Shown: positions 9,550 to 20,450, numbered from the stretch's first letter. The stretch is 64,000 nucleotides of DNA from Bacteroidales bacterium (GCA_015060865.1 SUXS01000017.1:23146-87145), one strand, 5' to 3'. Program-made: numbers and translations. Notes: a model not told the origin generated them from the sequence alone.

Positions 9550-12500
9550 TTAGAATGTAACACTTATGTTAAAACGGAACGACTTCGGGCGAGGGGTTTT
9601 TGAATTATCTGTGCTCAAGCCCATTCCACCATAACCAACTTCTGGGTCGACACCAGAGTAGCGTGTCCAGAGAAATAGATTATTGGCATTCGCAGAAACC
9701 GATGCTCCCGTAAGATTCCAACGCTTAAGCATTTCTGACGGGAATGTATAACGAAGCTGTATATAATTAAGACGACAGAATGAGCCATCCTCCACAAAAC
9801 GATCACTGCCGAGGAAATTGTATCCTTTGTTGTACAAAGCGCGAGGGATGGTAGTCACATCACCCTCGGTACGCCAACGCCAGTTAACGGCATAACTCTG
9901 ATTGTCAGTACCAATCATGTTTTCGGCATTCATCTTTGCTATATTCAGCACTTTACTACCATAACGATAGTTGAACTGCACGTTCAAATCCCAACGTTTG
10001 TAATTGAATCTCACACCAAAACCACCCGTCACCTTCGGATTACAATTACCTAAGTACACAATATCCAATTCGTTGATATTACCATCATGATTGACATCCT
10101 CATAAATGGCATCACCACCTTGGAACACGTATGGAGTACCATCACCCCCATAGTTAAACATCATAGGAAGCGGTTTACCCTTCTCATCAGTAATCACGTT
10201 TCCGTCAGCATCACGGGCAACGGGAGCATTTTCCTGTTCGCCCTCGATGTATTCGCTATATTGATATACGCCTTTGTAACGGAAACCGTAGATAGAGCCG
10301 AATGCATTAGCCACCTGAACACGTGACAAATACGAGCCATTAGCATAGTTAAAGTCACCATTCAAACTGGCCAACACCGTCTCATCCATCTCCAATATCT
10401 GATTCACATTATTACCGAATGTAACATTGAACCCTGCAGAGAAATCACCAACCTTAAGGATCTTATTACCATGAATATTGAACTCCCATCCTTGGTTAAG
10501 CATACTTCCCACATTAGTCCATGCTATTGAGCCATAACCTGTAGTGGAGGGGATACGCACATTCTTCATCAACAGGTCATCGGTCGTTTGCGAATATATA
10601 TTGATATCCATTGTCAGCTTATCATCAAAGAAACCCAAGTCTGTACCCAAGTTCCAAGTAGTCTTGGTCTCCCACTTTAAATCAGACAGACGAATGTTGT
10701 TGGGACGCATAGCACCCATATCAATATAGGAAGCTGCCCCTCCATAGCGACTGAAATGTAGATATTGTGCACCGGGTTGGTTACCCACTCTACCCCATCC
10801 TGGACGGATAGAGAGCATCGTCAGTTTCAAGCCCTCTTTTGCCCACTCCATCCAAGGTTCATCGCTGATATTCCAACGTCCAGAAACGGCAGGGAAGAGT
10901 CCCCAACGATTTCCTGGACCAAACTTTGTACTACCATCTAAACGTGCCGAAACACTCAATGAATATTTAGACTTGTATGAATAGTGACCAGAATAGGTGA
11001 AATAGATACTACGCCACTGATCCTGCCCTGTCCACATATTATCCAGATACCCCTGTGCATTAGAAGAGGTAATACTACCATTAGGCAAACCATACGACAC
11101 AGATCCATAGTTGCTTCCATTACCATCGGTCAACTCCATTCGAAGCATAGTTGTAAAGAAATGGTCTTGATTCTCAAAACTCGGTGTAAAGGTCAATGTG
11201 TGTTTGGTGGTAAATGCCACACTCTTACCAGCACTCTCCTCCGAACGGTTTACCATACCGTCAGCCCACTGATAGGTAGTCAACTCACGCGGGAAAAACA
11301 TATCGGTATAGTCATTGTTCACGTCCATAAACACATTACCATTGTACCTCAGTTCATGTCCATCAATATCAGGATTCAGCAAATAGTACTGCAGTTCAAA
11401 AAGTGCATTAAGTTTATAGTTACGCACATCTCGCTTTGCCAGATTAGCTACAGCCACAGGATTCCACATATTACGTTGATTTCCTAACGCATAAGAATTG
11501 GTAGCGGCCACATATCCCATATTTTGCAGAGTATAATAATATTCATCTGTAGGATTCCCATTAGCATCCTCTCGATAAATTGCCATATTCGGCATTTTCG
11601 AATAGGCTATTCCCAGCAAGTTGTCATTATAATTCTTCTTATTATTGGTATAAACCAATGAAAAGTTAGAAATAATTTTGATACGCTCTGACACGAAATA
11701 ATCAAGATTAACACGTGTACTCAGACGATCCATCTTCTGACCGATAATAGAGCCCGTCTCCGTATCGTATCCACCAGACACACGGAATGTCGCTTTCTCT
11801 CCACCTCCAGAGAGAGAAAGAGAATGCATATGCAAGAAACCTGTCTGCTTCATGGCATCCACCCAATCCGTATTATTATTATAATTCTCATATTCGGAGA
11901 AGAATGGATTATAGTTCAATTCCTGTATATTAGCCGTCTGATCGCTCTGCAAGGGATTAAAGAAAGACTCTTTCAACAGCATGGTATAATCATCACCATT
12001 GAGCATACGGATACCCTCAGGCTGATACGTCATATTCATGCCATATGAATACTGCACACGTGTGGGGCCTCTCCTTCCACGACGAGTTTTAATCTTAATG
12101 ACACCATTCGCACCCTGCGAACCATAGATGGCTGTAGCTGCCGCATCCTTTAATACCTGAATTTCCTCAATATCATTGGGGTTCACACAAAGCAACTCGG
12201 CAAATTTCTCCTCATTAGCATTGGCATAATCAAAATTATCATTACCAGTCATCTCGAAGACATTGTCGTCTACTACAATCAGCGGTTCTGAGTTTCCATT
12301 GATAGAGGATACACCACGCAAGCGCATGGTAGTACCACTACCAAGATTACCCGAATTCATCACGATGTCAAGACCTGCAATCTGCCCTTGCAAGGCCTCA
12401 TCCACCGAAGTGAAGTTAAGTCCCTCAAACTCATCCATCTTTAACGACTGTGCAGCAATAGACATTTCTCGTTCAGGGATATCCAAACCGCCCGAATTTT

Positions 12501-12843
12501 TCTTTACCGTAGCCTGGATTACCACCTCCTCTATTTGGAGCTCATCCTTCAAGGTAATGTTAAAGACTTTACGGTCACCGATAGGAAGTGTTTGCGTGGT
12601 ATATCCGATATAAGAGAATTGCAATTTATTCTTCGTATTCTTCACACGCATAGAGAAGTTTCCATTGATATCAGTAGTAGTAGCCTCGATAATACGGTTA
12701 GCATCATCTATTTCTACCACATTAACCATCATCAATGGCTCAATCTCGTCAGAGACCGTACCGGTAACTATCACCTGAGCAAATCCTGAGATGCTAACAA
12801 AAAGCATCAGAAGTAATAAGTTTATCTTGTTTTTCATAGCCAT
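9550..12843 (-). CDS. SusC/RagA-family TonB-linked outer-membrane receptor
   Basis: 1097 residues: signal peptide (about 1-22, cleaved after GFA), carboxypeptidase-D-like beta domain (about 25-100), TonB plug (about 145-255 with LIVVDDNVFE, IEEIQVLKDAAATAIYG and GANGVIKIKTRRG), then the barrel ending in ISVTF. This is the standard SusC architecture without an STN anti-sigma signalling domain, so it is probably not its own regulator. It pairs with the SusD gene just downstream. The ATG is 3 bp after the stop of the first fasciclin gene, consistent with one operon. The two SusC proteins in this window differ widely, so they are not a recent tandem duplication. Confidence 0.95.
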   Translation of the reverse strand: MAMKNKINLLLLMLFVSISGFAQVIVTGTVSDEIEPLMMVNVVEIDDANRIIEATTTDINGNFSMRVKNTKNKLQFSYIGYTTQTLPIGDRKVFNITLKDELQIEEVVIQATVKKNSGGLDIPEREMSIAAQSLKMDEFEGLNFTSVDEALQGQIAGLDIVMNSGNLGSGTTMRLRGVSSINGNSEPLIVVDDNVFEMTGNDNFDYANANEEKFAELLCVNPNDIEEIQVLKDAAATAIYGSQGANGVIKIKTRRGRRGPTRVQYSYGMNMTYQPEGIRMLNGDDYTMLLKESFFNPLQSDQTANIQELNYNPFFSEYENYNNNTDWVDAMKQTGFLHMHSLSLSGGGEKATFRVSGGYDTETGSIIGQKMDRLSTRVNLDYFVSERIKIISNFSLVYTNNKKNYNDNLLGIAYSKMPNMAIYREDANGNPTDEYYYTLQNMGYVAATNSYALGNQRNMWNPVAVANLAKRDVRNYKLNALFELQYYLLNPDIDGHELRYNGNVFMDVNNDYTDMFFPRELTTYQWADGMVNRSEESAGKSVAFTTKHTLTFTPSFENQDHFFTTMLRMELTDGNGSNYGSVSYGLPNGSITSSNAQGYLDNMWTGQDQWRSIYFTYSGHYSYKSKYSLSVSARLDGSTKFGPGNRWGLFPAVSGRWNISDEPWMEWAKEGLKLTMLSIRPGWGRVGNQPGAQYLHFSRYGGAASYIDMGAMRPNNIRLSDLKWETKTTWNLGTDLGFFDDKLTMDINIYSQTTDDLLMKNVRIPSTTGYGSIAWTNVGSMLNQGWEFNIHGNKILKVGDFSAGFNVTFGNNVNQILEMDETVLASLNGDFNYANGSYLSRVQVANAFGSIYGFRYKGVYQYSEYIEGEQENAPVARDADGNVITDEKGKPLPMMFNYGGDGTPYVFQGGDAIYEDVNHDGNINELDIVYLGNCNPKVTGGFGVRFNYKRWDLNVQFNYRYGSKVLNIAKMNAENMIGTDNQSYAVNWRWRTEGDVTTIPRALYNKGYNFLGSDRFVEDGSFCRLNYIQLRYTFPSEMLKRWNLTGASVSANANNLFLWTRYSGVDPEVGYGGMGLSTDNSKTPRPKSFRFNISVTF

Positions 12844-12846
12844 CTA

Positions 12847-15495
12847 TCACTTATTCTCATTAAAATCCTTAAAGTACAACGCATCGGATATCTTGTGAAT
12901 AACCGCAAAAGAGGAGGTCTCTATTAGCGTTGCGTCCTCAATATCCAATCTTCCCTTACTTGGTTTAGGGCCAAACAAGTAATCACGTGCCATCATATTA
13001 TACTTGCCCTCTTCCTTAACTACGGTACGTACATTACCCATCACATCTGTGACAGTCATGTTTTCGTTATCTGCACTTACATTCAAGCGGTAGAATGTAT
13101 TGGTTACAGGATCCAACGAGGCCGTTTCATAATTACCTGTCACGGCACCACCACCAATGTATACCGAGTTATCCTGAATATGATAATTCACAAAATCAGT
13201 CACAATCTGCAGAACAGAGTCCTTATAGGCCTCGGCATCAAACTGCCCTTTCTTATCCAAATAGATGGTACCATCGGCCAATAGCTGATTGATATAATCG
13301 GTATTACGTCCTTCTGCAACCCATATTTCTACAGAATCAGCAAACTCGACAGCATCAGCATATACGGGGAGGCCATTATCATGAGCACGTTTCACAGCTT
13401 CATTATCAGGAATATATATGGTGTAATGGTAAGTATTAAACGTGGTAACGGTATTACCAAACGATGCGTAAGTATCATCCAATCCCAACACACCTGTTAT
13501 TTCCATCAGACGAACAAATTCATAGAAGTCACCTGACTCATCCTGTGCAAATTGCAAGAGCGAATTATAAACCGATTGATGAGAGGGCTGCATCAAGGCA
13601 TTCTCTACAATATAAGTTTTACCATTACCCTCTTTTGTCTGGTCCTTTATCTGTTCCTCTTTTACCTGTATGATAGAGTCTTGCTCCAACTGATAACCAC
13701 CAAAGAGGCTAAATCCGCTACCTTCAGCAGTAACCTTGATGGTACCATTACCTTTTGTACGATAGTAAACCTTGCCATTTCGGCTATCCTCAATATCATC
13801 CACTATAATATGATAGTCGATAAGGTCTTCCAAACGGTCTTGCACTACAGCCTGACTTGTCTCCGTACGCTTATATCCCCCTGTCACTGCATCATAAACC
13901 TCAATCACAACCCGTTTATTTCTTGCATCGTATACAAACTCAAATCTTTCGGGTTCTCCCTTCGCCACAGAAATAGGATCGATGTAATTCTTCAACGCTT
14001 CATCCGTAGGGAGCACAAAGCTATAGTAAGAATCCATAGAGTGAAGATAGGCAGTAAATCCATAATTATTGATAGCTTCGCGCATTACAGCCATATTCTC
14101 ATTCACCAAGGTAGGCGCCGATACAGCCACATAAGACACAGGGGGGAACACCCGATTAGTGACATATACAACACCATTGTTACATAAAATAACATCCTCC
14201 ACATGCGAGGTATCCACTCCCATGTCAATATGAGCGTCATTCTTTACCTGAGGGAACTTGCTGGGCACTCCATCCGAAGTAAAGCGCTCCTTCATGTGGT
14301 TATTGACAAAATCGTCAAGCACATAGTCTGGGACATTTTCCCATGTACCGAAAGCTTCACGAAGGAAATCGCCACCGCCGCCTTCCCAATACTCTTTTAG
14401 TGCTGCATCAGACGGGACAAACATCACTCCCATATCCTCTTCCATCATCAATTCAGTAGAAGCACGATAGGTATTCCATCCTGGATCATATTTGAGCAGA
14501 TTCGTCACTAAGGTATCAGCGGGAGCATAAACCACGAGTTGCCCATTCCCATCATAGTCCATGTACCTCTGAGAAAGCCCCGTGCCATGACCACGTTTTG
14601 CAAAGTATTTTTTCACAAACACGGAATCCCCCCCCTGCAGAATCGTCTCTGATTCAGTATAATAGGGTGCACTAAAACGATCCAGAAGTTCGCTAAACTT
14701 ACTCGTCTCACCATGCTGGCTAATCGTTTGAGCCATATTATCCAAAGGGAGAGCCAGTCGATTCAAGCGATGTACCACACCATTCTTACACTTTATATTG
14801 GATTCCACCACTTTAGCTCCATTGATATACACATCCCCCTTTTCATAGGAAGCAACCCCATTCAAGAAAGCGATATCCGCAGTTGTCATTGAATTCTTTA
14901 CCCGAAAATCTTCTGTAAAATTAACCATCGGAGCAGAGGTGTTATCCGTCATCAGCCATGCTGAACGACCGTCAAACGACTGCCAATAGGCATTGTGGGG
15001 CAATAGTTCCCAAGGAGTCTGTACAACCACCGAGGGAGCTGCGGTATTACGACGAATACACATACCATCCTCAGGATTCTTATTGATGTCCGTAGACGGA
15101 ATATCACCCAACATGTGAGAGTAGAACACATTATTGAGCATTTGAGAATACAAGATCATTGTCTTCTGAAAATCATCCAACTCATCGTATGAAGAGACGT
15201 TCCAAGCATTAGGAGAATTAAAGAACGCATCAAACGTTGCATCATCCACCACAAACAGCGTTTTACTACCCGTCTTGGAAAGGATTTCCGTATATGCCAA
15301 ATCGTCAATCAACCGCACATACGTCTTATAATTACCCTCCGACTTCAAATAGTCATAAATACTCTGCCCCAACCATTCGGGTTCTTGCTCGTCTAAAATG
15401 TAATCTTCGCGACAAGAGGTAGTCAGAAACAATGCCGTCACTATCGGCACACAAAACCACCACTTCTTCAAGTGATTCCTTTGATCGTTTTTCAT
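12847..15495 (-). CDS. large multi-FAS1 surface lipoprotein, first gene of the Sus operon
   Basis: An in-frame ATG exists at 15558, but the lipoprotein signal peptide begins at 15495 (KKWWFCVPIVTALFLTTSC, Cys28), so that start was chosen; it gives 882 residues. At least four fasciclin-like units can be picked out from helix plus T-x-F-x-P-x-[DN]-x-A motifs: about 45-200 (SKTLFVVDDATFDAFF), 270-420 (MGVMFVPSDAALKEY), 470-600 (YSFVLPTDEALKNY) and 680-850 (HYTIYIPDNEAVKRA). It is the longest fasciclin protein of the cluster and probably the outermost binding protein for the SusC/SusD pair that follows. Function of FAS1 units in these operons is not established. Confidence 0.83.
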   Translation of the reverse strand: MKNDQRNHLKKWWFCVPIVTALFLTTSCREDYILDEQEPEWLGQSIYDYLKSEGNYKTYVRLIDDLAYTEILSKTGSKTLFVVDDATFDAFFNSPNAWNVSSYDELDDFQKTMILYSQMLNNVFYSHMLGDIPSTDINKNPEDGMCIRRNTAAPSVVVQTPWELLPHNAYWQSFDGRSAWLMTDNTSAPMVNFTEDFRVKNSMTTADIAFLNGVASYEKGDVYINGAKVVESNIKCKNGVVHRLNRLALPLDNMAQTISQHGETSKFSELLDRFSAPYYTESETILQGGDSVFVKKYFAKRGHGTGLSQRYMDYDGNGQLVVYAPADTLVTNLLKYDPGWNTYRASTELMMEEDMGVMFVPSDAALKEYWEGGGGDFLREAFGTWENVPDYVLDDFVNNHMKERFTSDGVPSKFPQVKNDAHIDMGVDTSHVEDVILCNNGVVYVTNRVFPPVSYVAVSAPTLVNENMAVMREAINNYGFTAYLHSMDSYYSFVLPTDEALKNYIDPISVAKGEPERFEFVYDARNKRVVIEVYDAVTGGYKRTETSQAVVQDRLEDLIDYHIIVDDIEDSRNGKVYYRTKGNGTIKVTAEGSGFSLFGGYQLEQDSIIQVKEEQIKDQTKEGNGKTYIVENALMQPSHQSVYNSLLQFAQDESGDFYEFVRLMEITGVLGLDDTYASFGNTVTTFNTYHYTIYIPDNEAVKRAHDNGLPVYADAVEFADSVEIWVAEGRNTDYINQLLADGTIYLDKKGQFDAEAYKDSVLQIVTDFVNYHIQDNSVYIGGGAVTGNYETASLDPVTNTFYRLNVSADNENMTVTDVMGNVRTVVKEEGKYNMMARDYLFGPKPSKGRLDIEDATLIETSSFAVIHKISDALYFKDFNENK

Positions 15496-15842
15496 ATCAT
15501 TAGCATATATACATTTACATAAGACTGCAAAATTGCAAAAAATATTTAAGTATCGCAACTAAACGTAAAACTTTTTTCTTTTTAAGGAATGTTAAGCAGA
15601 AGAATTAAAAGTCTGCCCGAATCTCAAAGTTGACAAAAAGTCACTCTTCACCTTTTCAGCTGATGAATGAGAAAGCTTCACATAATCATCTACCCCTTTC
15701 CTTATATACTGACCCTCCATTGTCACTCCTAACCACTTTAAGTATTATAGCAGCAAAAAAAAGAAAGCCAAGCTATCGCCAGGCTTTCTCTGCATAAATG
15801 TGCAAACAATCATTGTTTCACCAAGATATTGAATTCATTTCA
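15496..15842. other. intergenic gap between PL11 gene and Sus operon
   Basis: 347 bp without a gene. It holds the leader of the Sus/FAS1 operon on its left and the terminator of the PL11 gene on its right (15754-15789). A possible minus-strand -7 box CAATTTTG lies at 15528-15535, one base off the TAnnTTTG consensus, without a clear -33 box at the normal distance. The middle part (about 15600-15750) shows no repeat or ORF I can support. Confidence 0.6.
15754..15789 (-). terminator. rho-independent terminator of the PL11 gene
   Basis: On the minus strand, stem AGAAAGCC pairs with GGCTTTCT across a 12-nt loop and is followed by a run of eight or more T. It lies 54 bp beyond the stop of the 1515-residue lyase gene and separates it from the FAS1/Sus operon. 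Confidence 0.85.
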
Positions 15843-18800
15843 TCATCTCACTATTCGTTTTTCAACCAACTGAGCTTTTGTAGAATTGATGCGCAACAGA
15901 TAGATTCCGTTTGGAAGAGCTGCATCCTGCATCGCATAGTCAATATCATTGTAGCGGCATGCGAATCGCGCACATTCTACTCCATTCATGGCATAAACGA
16001 CACAAGCCACATTTTCGTCTGCAGCTATCGGTTCTATCGCCGTAGGTTCCTTTATAACACGAATAATACCATTTTTCAAATCTGATGTATCCCAAGCAAG
16101 GCCATCACCTATACTATCAAGTTCATAAACCAACGATTCAGCCAAAGTCGTTGTCTGTGAAGTCCACAACACAAGAGAATCACCAGCCTCCAATGCTATT
16201 CCATCGCGCACTTCCACCTTAAGCGTTCCTCGCAATATCAGTTTGTTAATTCCTGTCAGTTTAGTATGCATACGACGGCTCATAGCATAGAAACGAAGTG
16301 TTGCACCCGAAGAAACAGTTACATTATGATTATTAAAATTCAACGTTCCCGATGTAGAGGTCTCCTTCACGCCTGGGCGCAACAAGCCACCTTTACTAAT
16401 TGTTACCGCACTATTGTTCAAGAAACCATTACCCGCAAGCATTGCTCCATTTGCCACCGTCAGAGCGCCCGTACCCAACATTGCAGAAGAGGCCGTACTC
16501 TTGTTCAAGCAAATCGCTCCTTCCGTCACTTTCGCCGCACCCGTAAAGTCACTATACCCCGTAACCGTCATCACACCGGCACCAACTTTCTCAAAGATGG
16601 TACCTGAACCTTTTATCGAGCCATCAAAAGTGAAATCGGTATTCAATGAACCAACCTTCCATGTATTAGCCCCAACACTAGCTCCATTGGAGAACGTACA
16701 TCCTGCGCCAAGCGCACCCTTTCCTATAAGCTCACCTATCGTATACGTTTTACCTGTATTCTGTACGGTAATACCCGACGGGATATTCATAATTCCATTA
16801 GCCAAGCCAGCACTTGTATCAAGTGTAAAACGACCATCCGAAGCATTTGTCGCTTGCGGAATCAGCGTTCCCGTAAAACTTGCTAAATTCAATTTAAGAG
16901 GAGTACGAGTAGCCACCCAACCACTACCTGACTCCGTAGCACAGTAAACCGTAAGTTTGCCCGAGCCCGTAATCTTATTGGTATAGGTGCAACGATTGGC
17001 CGTAGTCCATGAACCCGCCTTACCTTCCGCCACATTAATCTCATTGGAAGTCGCCACATTGTCGACCAATGAGCCTCCTTGGAACTCTACCACCTTGGCC
17101 ACATTACCAGAGCCATTCTGCACGGTTCCTGCAGCAATAACCAAACGATTAAGTCCCGCCCCCGTCGCATATGTCTTGAGCCATCCACCTCCACGCTTAG
17201 TCAACAGCGTACCCGTGAATGCGCTATTCATGGCGAAATCTGCACTGTTATTTATAACACCCCCCTCAGCACTACTCAGCAGTATAGGAGAGCCCATTTG
17301 TACAGCAGCAGTAGTCTGAAGAATACCACCATTCTCGATAATAAACTTTGAAGGAGAGGTGGTCACACCACCCAGATTGCCATAAGCCTGGTTCGCATTG
17401 GAAAGCGATGATACGCTTACTGTTCCACCACTGATACGATTACCTCCCGTATAGGTATTATCCGTAGAGATTGTCAATCGGCCTGCACCTTCCTTGAGCA
17501 GTGTTGCCTCACCTGTTATGGCACCATCACCAGCAAAAGTATACGCCTTTGCCGTAGAGTTGCTAACAAATACCGTATCACAAGGAAGATCACCTGCCAG
17601 CTGAATATAGAGTTGCTCTGCGTCATCTGTAAAATAGACTTTGTCATTTGCCACAAAATAACTTGCATCATCGCCATTCAAAAAATTCATGGCTGCAGCA
17701 TAATCCCAAACAGCACTTTCACTACCTGTCCATTTCACCCATGCAGCCTCTCTGACACCCTCAATTACAAGATTTATTTTTCCATCCTCATATTTGAGCG
17801 AGCATTTTTTTCCGCCAGTACCCTCAAGTTTTATTGCCGACAAATCTCCATCAAGCATTTGAGTCTCAGCAATCGTATAAACACCATCAGAGAGTTCCTC
17901 GCCATCGCGCAACACAAAGCGAAATACCGGAGTCAAATACTGAGGCCCATAGTCCCAACTTTTCGTTTCAATACTGATATATTTAGTCAGCAACTTATCA
18001 GAAGCCAGATTTTCATTATACAGGTCAAGTTCTACCACAGCACCGAAGTTCAAATCTAAAGTATCTGCCGTGACATCACCCCTTCTATTTTCCCCTCCAG
18101 GTCGAAGCACGGAAGCATAATCCATCTTGACACTGCGGAATACCCCTCCATTGGAGTTAAGTTCAGCAAAGCGATTAAGCCATAAAGAAGAATTCTTCAT
18201 TGTACCATCAAAGTTGACAATTCCTCCCCAAATATCAGTATTTCCAGTATGAGTCATATCAACTTGTGGAAGATTAAGAATACCTTCTCCCTGCTTAACT
18301 AAGCGTGCCGAGCCCGTCAAGCCCGCCCCACTAACCGTTTGAGTGTATTTATGATATACTATATTGTTGTTATTGTTAGCACCTTGCACCCAACTAGGAA
18401 CATTAAAGATTGCGACATGAGGCGACACACCTTCGGCTATAGCTACATTCATATCGTTAGTCTCGCAGACAACGACTTGTTTTCCATTTAATTCAGCCCC
18501 AATCACTCCGTTATTAGGAACTTCAATACGCCCCGTCATTGTCAATGGAGGAGGCGCTACCGTAATTCCCTCCATCTCTCCAAGGAAATAACTCAGATGC
18601 GGCGGCTGGTTATATCCAATGCTCTGCCATACCATTGCCTGGCGATACTGATGATCATGCCATAAGGTATAAATACGGTGCGAAGTCGGAGTTGATGTGG
18701 TATAAATGCGTATAAAAGCATTGTCCCCCGTACGAAGCACCATTTCTTCACGCCAGTCACCTATAATATCACCCGTTGCGCCAGGATTATTCTTACTCCA

Positions 18801-20390
18801 GTTATTCATCTTACAGCCACTGGAGGTAAAGATACGATTAACACCGCTACCTACAATCTTATCAATCTTTGCTTCACGTTCCGTCCCTGGGCTATTGAGT
18901 ATTTCCTCACAAAGGTCACCATCCCAATAGATGCGGAAATTCAAGTCAAAGCCAGGCACACTCGTCAATACTTTATCTGCAACCGTAGAGATAACGCCAC
19001 TCTGATTACTCTTTCCTACACAACCCGGATAGCTGTTCGTAAAGTTTCCACAAAGGGCACGTCCGTCATCACTTGTAGACTGCAATCGATAATAAATCTT
19101 CGAGGTCGTTGCATTGCGATAATTCATAGATGGAGAAGTTTCGTTACAAGCAAAATGCTCCAATCCCCAACGATAGGGATCAAAATCACTTGTATGCTGA
19201 GCATCGCCATGTCCTAAGCCTGTAGTAGACAACCCCTTACCATTATCGTCAATCACCATTGAACCAAAAACAATTTCGTCACGTCCATCTAAATCCACAT
19301 CGGCAATGCCATAGTTATGATACCCTTGGCCCCACCATTGACCGCCGAGATCCCTCCAGCGCCAACGTTCTATTAGCTGATGCGTCACAGGATCAACATC
19401 ATATGCCACCATACGATGACGCGTATAGGCTCCTCGAGCCAGAAAGATACTTGCCTTACGTCCATCAAGCACTGGAGCACCAAAGAAATGCTTCGTTGAG
19501 CGGTGTCCATAGCCATCCCCCCACGCAGCATTGAGATCCGTTTCCCCACTCTCCAAACGAGGTAACGGATAAGCCATCTGCACATAAGGCTCAGCCGTCT
19601 CACCATTCAGATAGAGCAAGAACTCATTACCTGTATGTGTATAGGCCATATTGGCATCACTCTGCAACGTGTTACGGCTATCCAGACTCATATTACCTAT
19701 ATTCAATGTCGTACCATCAGCTTTGTGAATAATCATATTGTCAGCACCACGCAACAACACCTCTGCCTTACCATCACAATCCCAGTCGTACCCTACAATA
19801 TCGTACTGTTCATCAGGACCCGAAACCATATTGGGTCCAAGATCAATATACCACAAGCGCTTACCTTTTATGTTATAGCATTCCAAGCGGTGGAAACTAT
19901 ACTTATTATTTGTATAATCTAAAATACTTCCACAATTGCGTTTTACTATAAATTCGGCTATCCCATCACCATCAACATCAGCAAGTGATATATCATTAAG
20001 CGTATAATCACTGGTTACGGTCTGCCCGTTACGATTTACCACAGGCTGCACTGGAATATCCAGATAACCATTATTCCAACGAGTTACAGGCGCGCATTTT
20101 TCTTGTTCAACGCCACGCACCACAGCAGCCACCTGATACTTACTGGCAGAAGAGCCTTTGGTGTCATTATAATTACTTACCTTCAAGGGATTCGGATTCA
20201 CCTTCACTCCATCACGGTAAAGATTGTATTCCACATCATAGTATTCTTCACCCATGATACGCCAACTCACAAAGTTGCCGCTTCCCGATGGGAGAGCCAC
20301 CAAACCGCGATCCAGCACATCTGTCGTGCGTTGAGCCATTGCCACACAACTCATGGCTAAGCCCAAAAACATAAGTCCTATTTTTTTCAT
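15843..20390 (-). CDS. secreted PL11 rhamnogalacturonan lyase with autotransporter-type repeats and T9SS tail
   Basis: 1515 residues. Signal peptide 1-19 (cleaved after AMA). Residues about 21-620 match polysaccharide lyase family 11: DVDGDGIAEF calcium-binding loop, YDWDCDGKAE, GLGHGDAQHTSD, GDIIGDWREE and the IYTLWHDHQYR signature. PL11 enzymes cleave rhamnogalacturonan I of pectin by beta-elimination. Residues about 690-1340 contain at least three autotransporter-associated beta-strand repeats (for example KEGAGRLTISTDNTYTGG), plus two W-x-G-x-x-x-x-WD linker units. The last 75 residues form a T9SS-like sorting domain ending NGIYLLRINS...VEKRIVR. The family is usually about 600 residues, so this is a large fusion. 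A perfect -7 box TAGCTTTG (20451-20458, minus) lies upstream. Confidence 0.88.
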   Translation of the reverse strand: MKKIGLMFLGLAMSCVAMAQRTTDVLDRGLVALPSGSGNFVSWRIMGEEYYDVEYNLYRDGVKVNPNPLKVSNYNDTKGSSASKYQVAAVVRGVEQEKCAPVTRWNNGYLDIPVQPVVNRNGQTVTSDYTLNDISLADVDGDGIAEFIVKRNCGSILDYTNNKYSFHRLECYNIKGKRLWYIDLGPNMVSGPDEQYDIVGYDWDCDGKAEVLLRGADNMIIHKADGTTLNIGNMSLDSRNTLQSDANMAYTHTGNEFLLYLNGETAEPYVQMAYPLPRLESGETDLNAAWGDGYGHRSTKHFFGAPVLDGRKASIFLARGAYTRHRMVAYDVDPVTHQLIERWRWRDLGGQWWGQGYHNYGIADVDLDGRDEIVFGSMVIDDNGKGLSTTGLGHGDAQHTSDFDPYRWGLEHFACNETSPSMNYRNATTSKIYYRLQSTSDDGRALCGNFTNSYPGCVGKSNQSGVISTVADKVLTSVPGFDLNFRIYWDGDLCEEILNSPGTEREAKIDKIVGSGVNRIFTSSGCKMNNWSKNNPGATGDIIGDWREEMVLRTGDNAFIRIYTTSTPTSHRIYTLWHDHQYRQAMVWQSIGYNQPPHLSYFLGEMEGITVAPPPLTMTGRIEVPNNGVIGAELNGKQVVVCETNDMNVAIAEGVSPHVAIFNVPSWVQGANNNNNIVYHKYTQTVSGAGLTGSARLVKQGEGILNLPQVDMTHTGNTDIWGGIVNFDGTMKNSSLWLNRFAELNSNGGVFRSVKMDYASVLRPGGENRRGDVTADTLDLNFGAVVELDLYNENLASDKLLTKYISIETKSWDYGPQYLTPVFRFVLRDGEELSDGVYTIAETQMLDGDLSAIKLEGTGGKKCSLKYEDGKINLVIEGVREAAWVKWTGSESAVWDYAAAMNFLNGDDASYFVANDKVYFTDDAEQLYIQLAGDLPCDTVFVSNSTAKAYTFAGDGAITGEATLLKEGAGRLTISTDNTYTGGNRISGGTVSVSSLSNANQAYGNLGGVTTSPSKFIIENGGILQTTAAVQMGSPILLSSAEGGVINNSADFAMNSAFTGTLLTKRGGGWLKTYATGAGLNRLVIAAGTVQNGSGNVAKVVEFQGGSLVDNVATSNEINVAEGKAGSWTTANRCTYTNKITGSGKLTVYCATESGSGWVATRTPLKLNLASFTGTLIPQATNASDGRFTLDTSAGLANGIMNIPSGITVQNTGKTYTIGELIGKGALGAGCTFSNGASVGANTWKVGSLNTDFTFDGSIKGSGTIFEKVGAGVMTVTGYSDFTGAAKVTEGAICLNKSTASSAMLGTGALTVANGAMLAGNGFLNNSAVTISKGGLLRPGVKETSTSGTLNFNNHNVTVSSGATLRFYAMSRRMHTKLTGINKLILRGTLKVEVRDGIALEAGDSLVLWTSQTTTLAESLVYELDSIGDGLAWDTSDLKNGIIRVIKEPTAIEPIAADENVACVVYAMNGVECARFACRYNDIDYAMQDAALPNGIYLLRINSTKAQLVEKRIVR

Positions 20391-20450
20391 TATTATGATG
20401 ATATTAGTATTTTCTCATTCAAGCCATTATCACTTTTCACCTTAAGGCAG

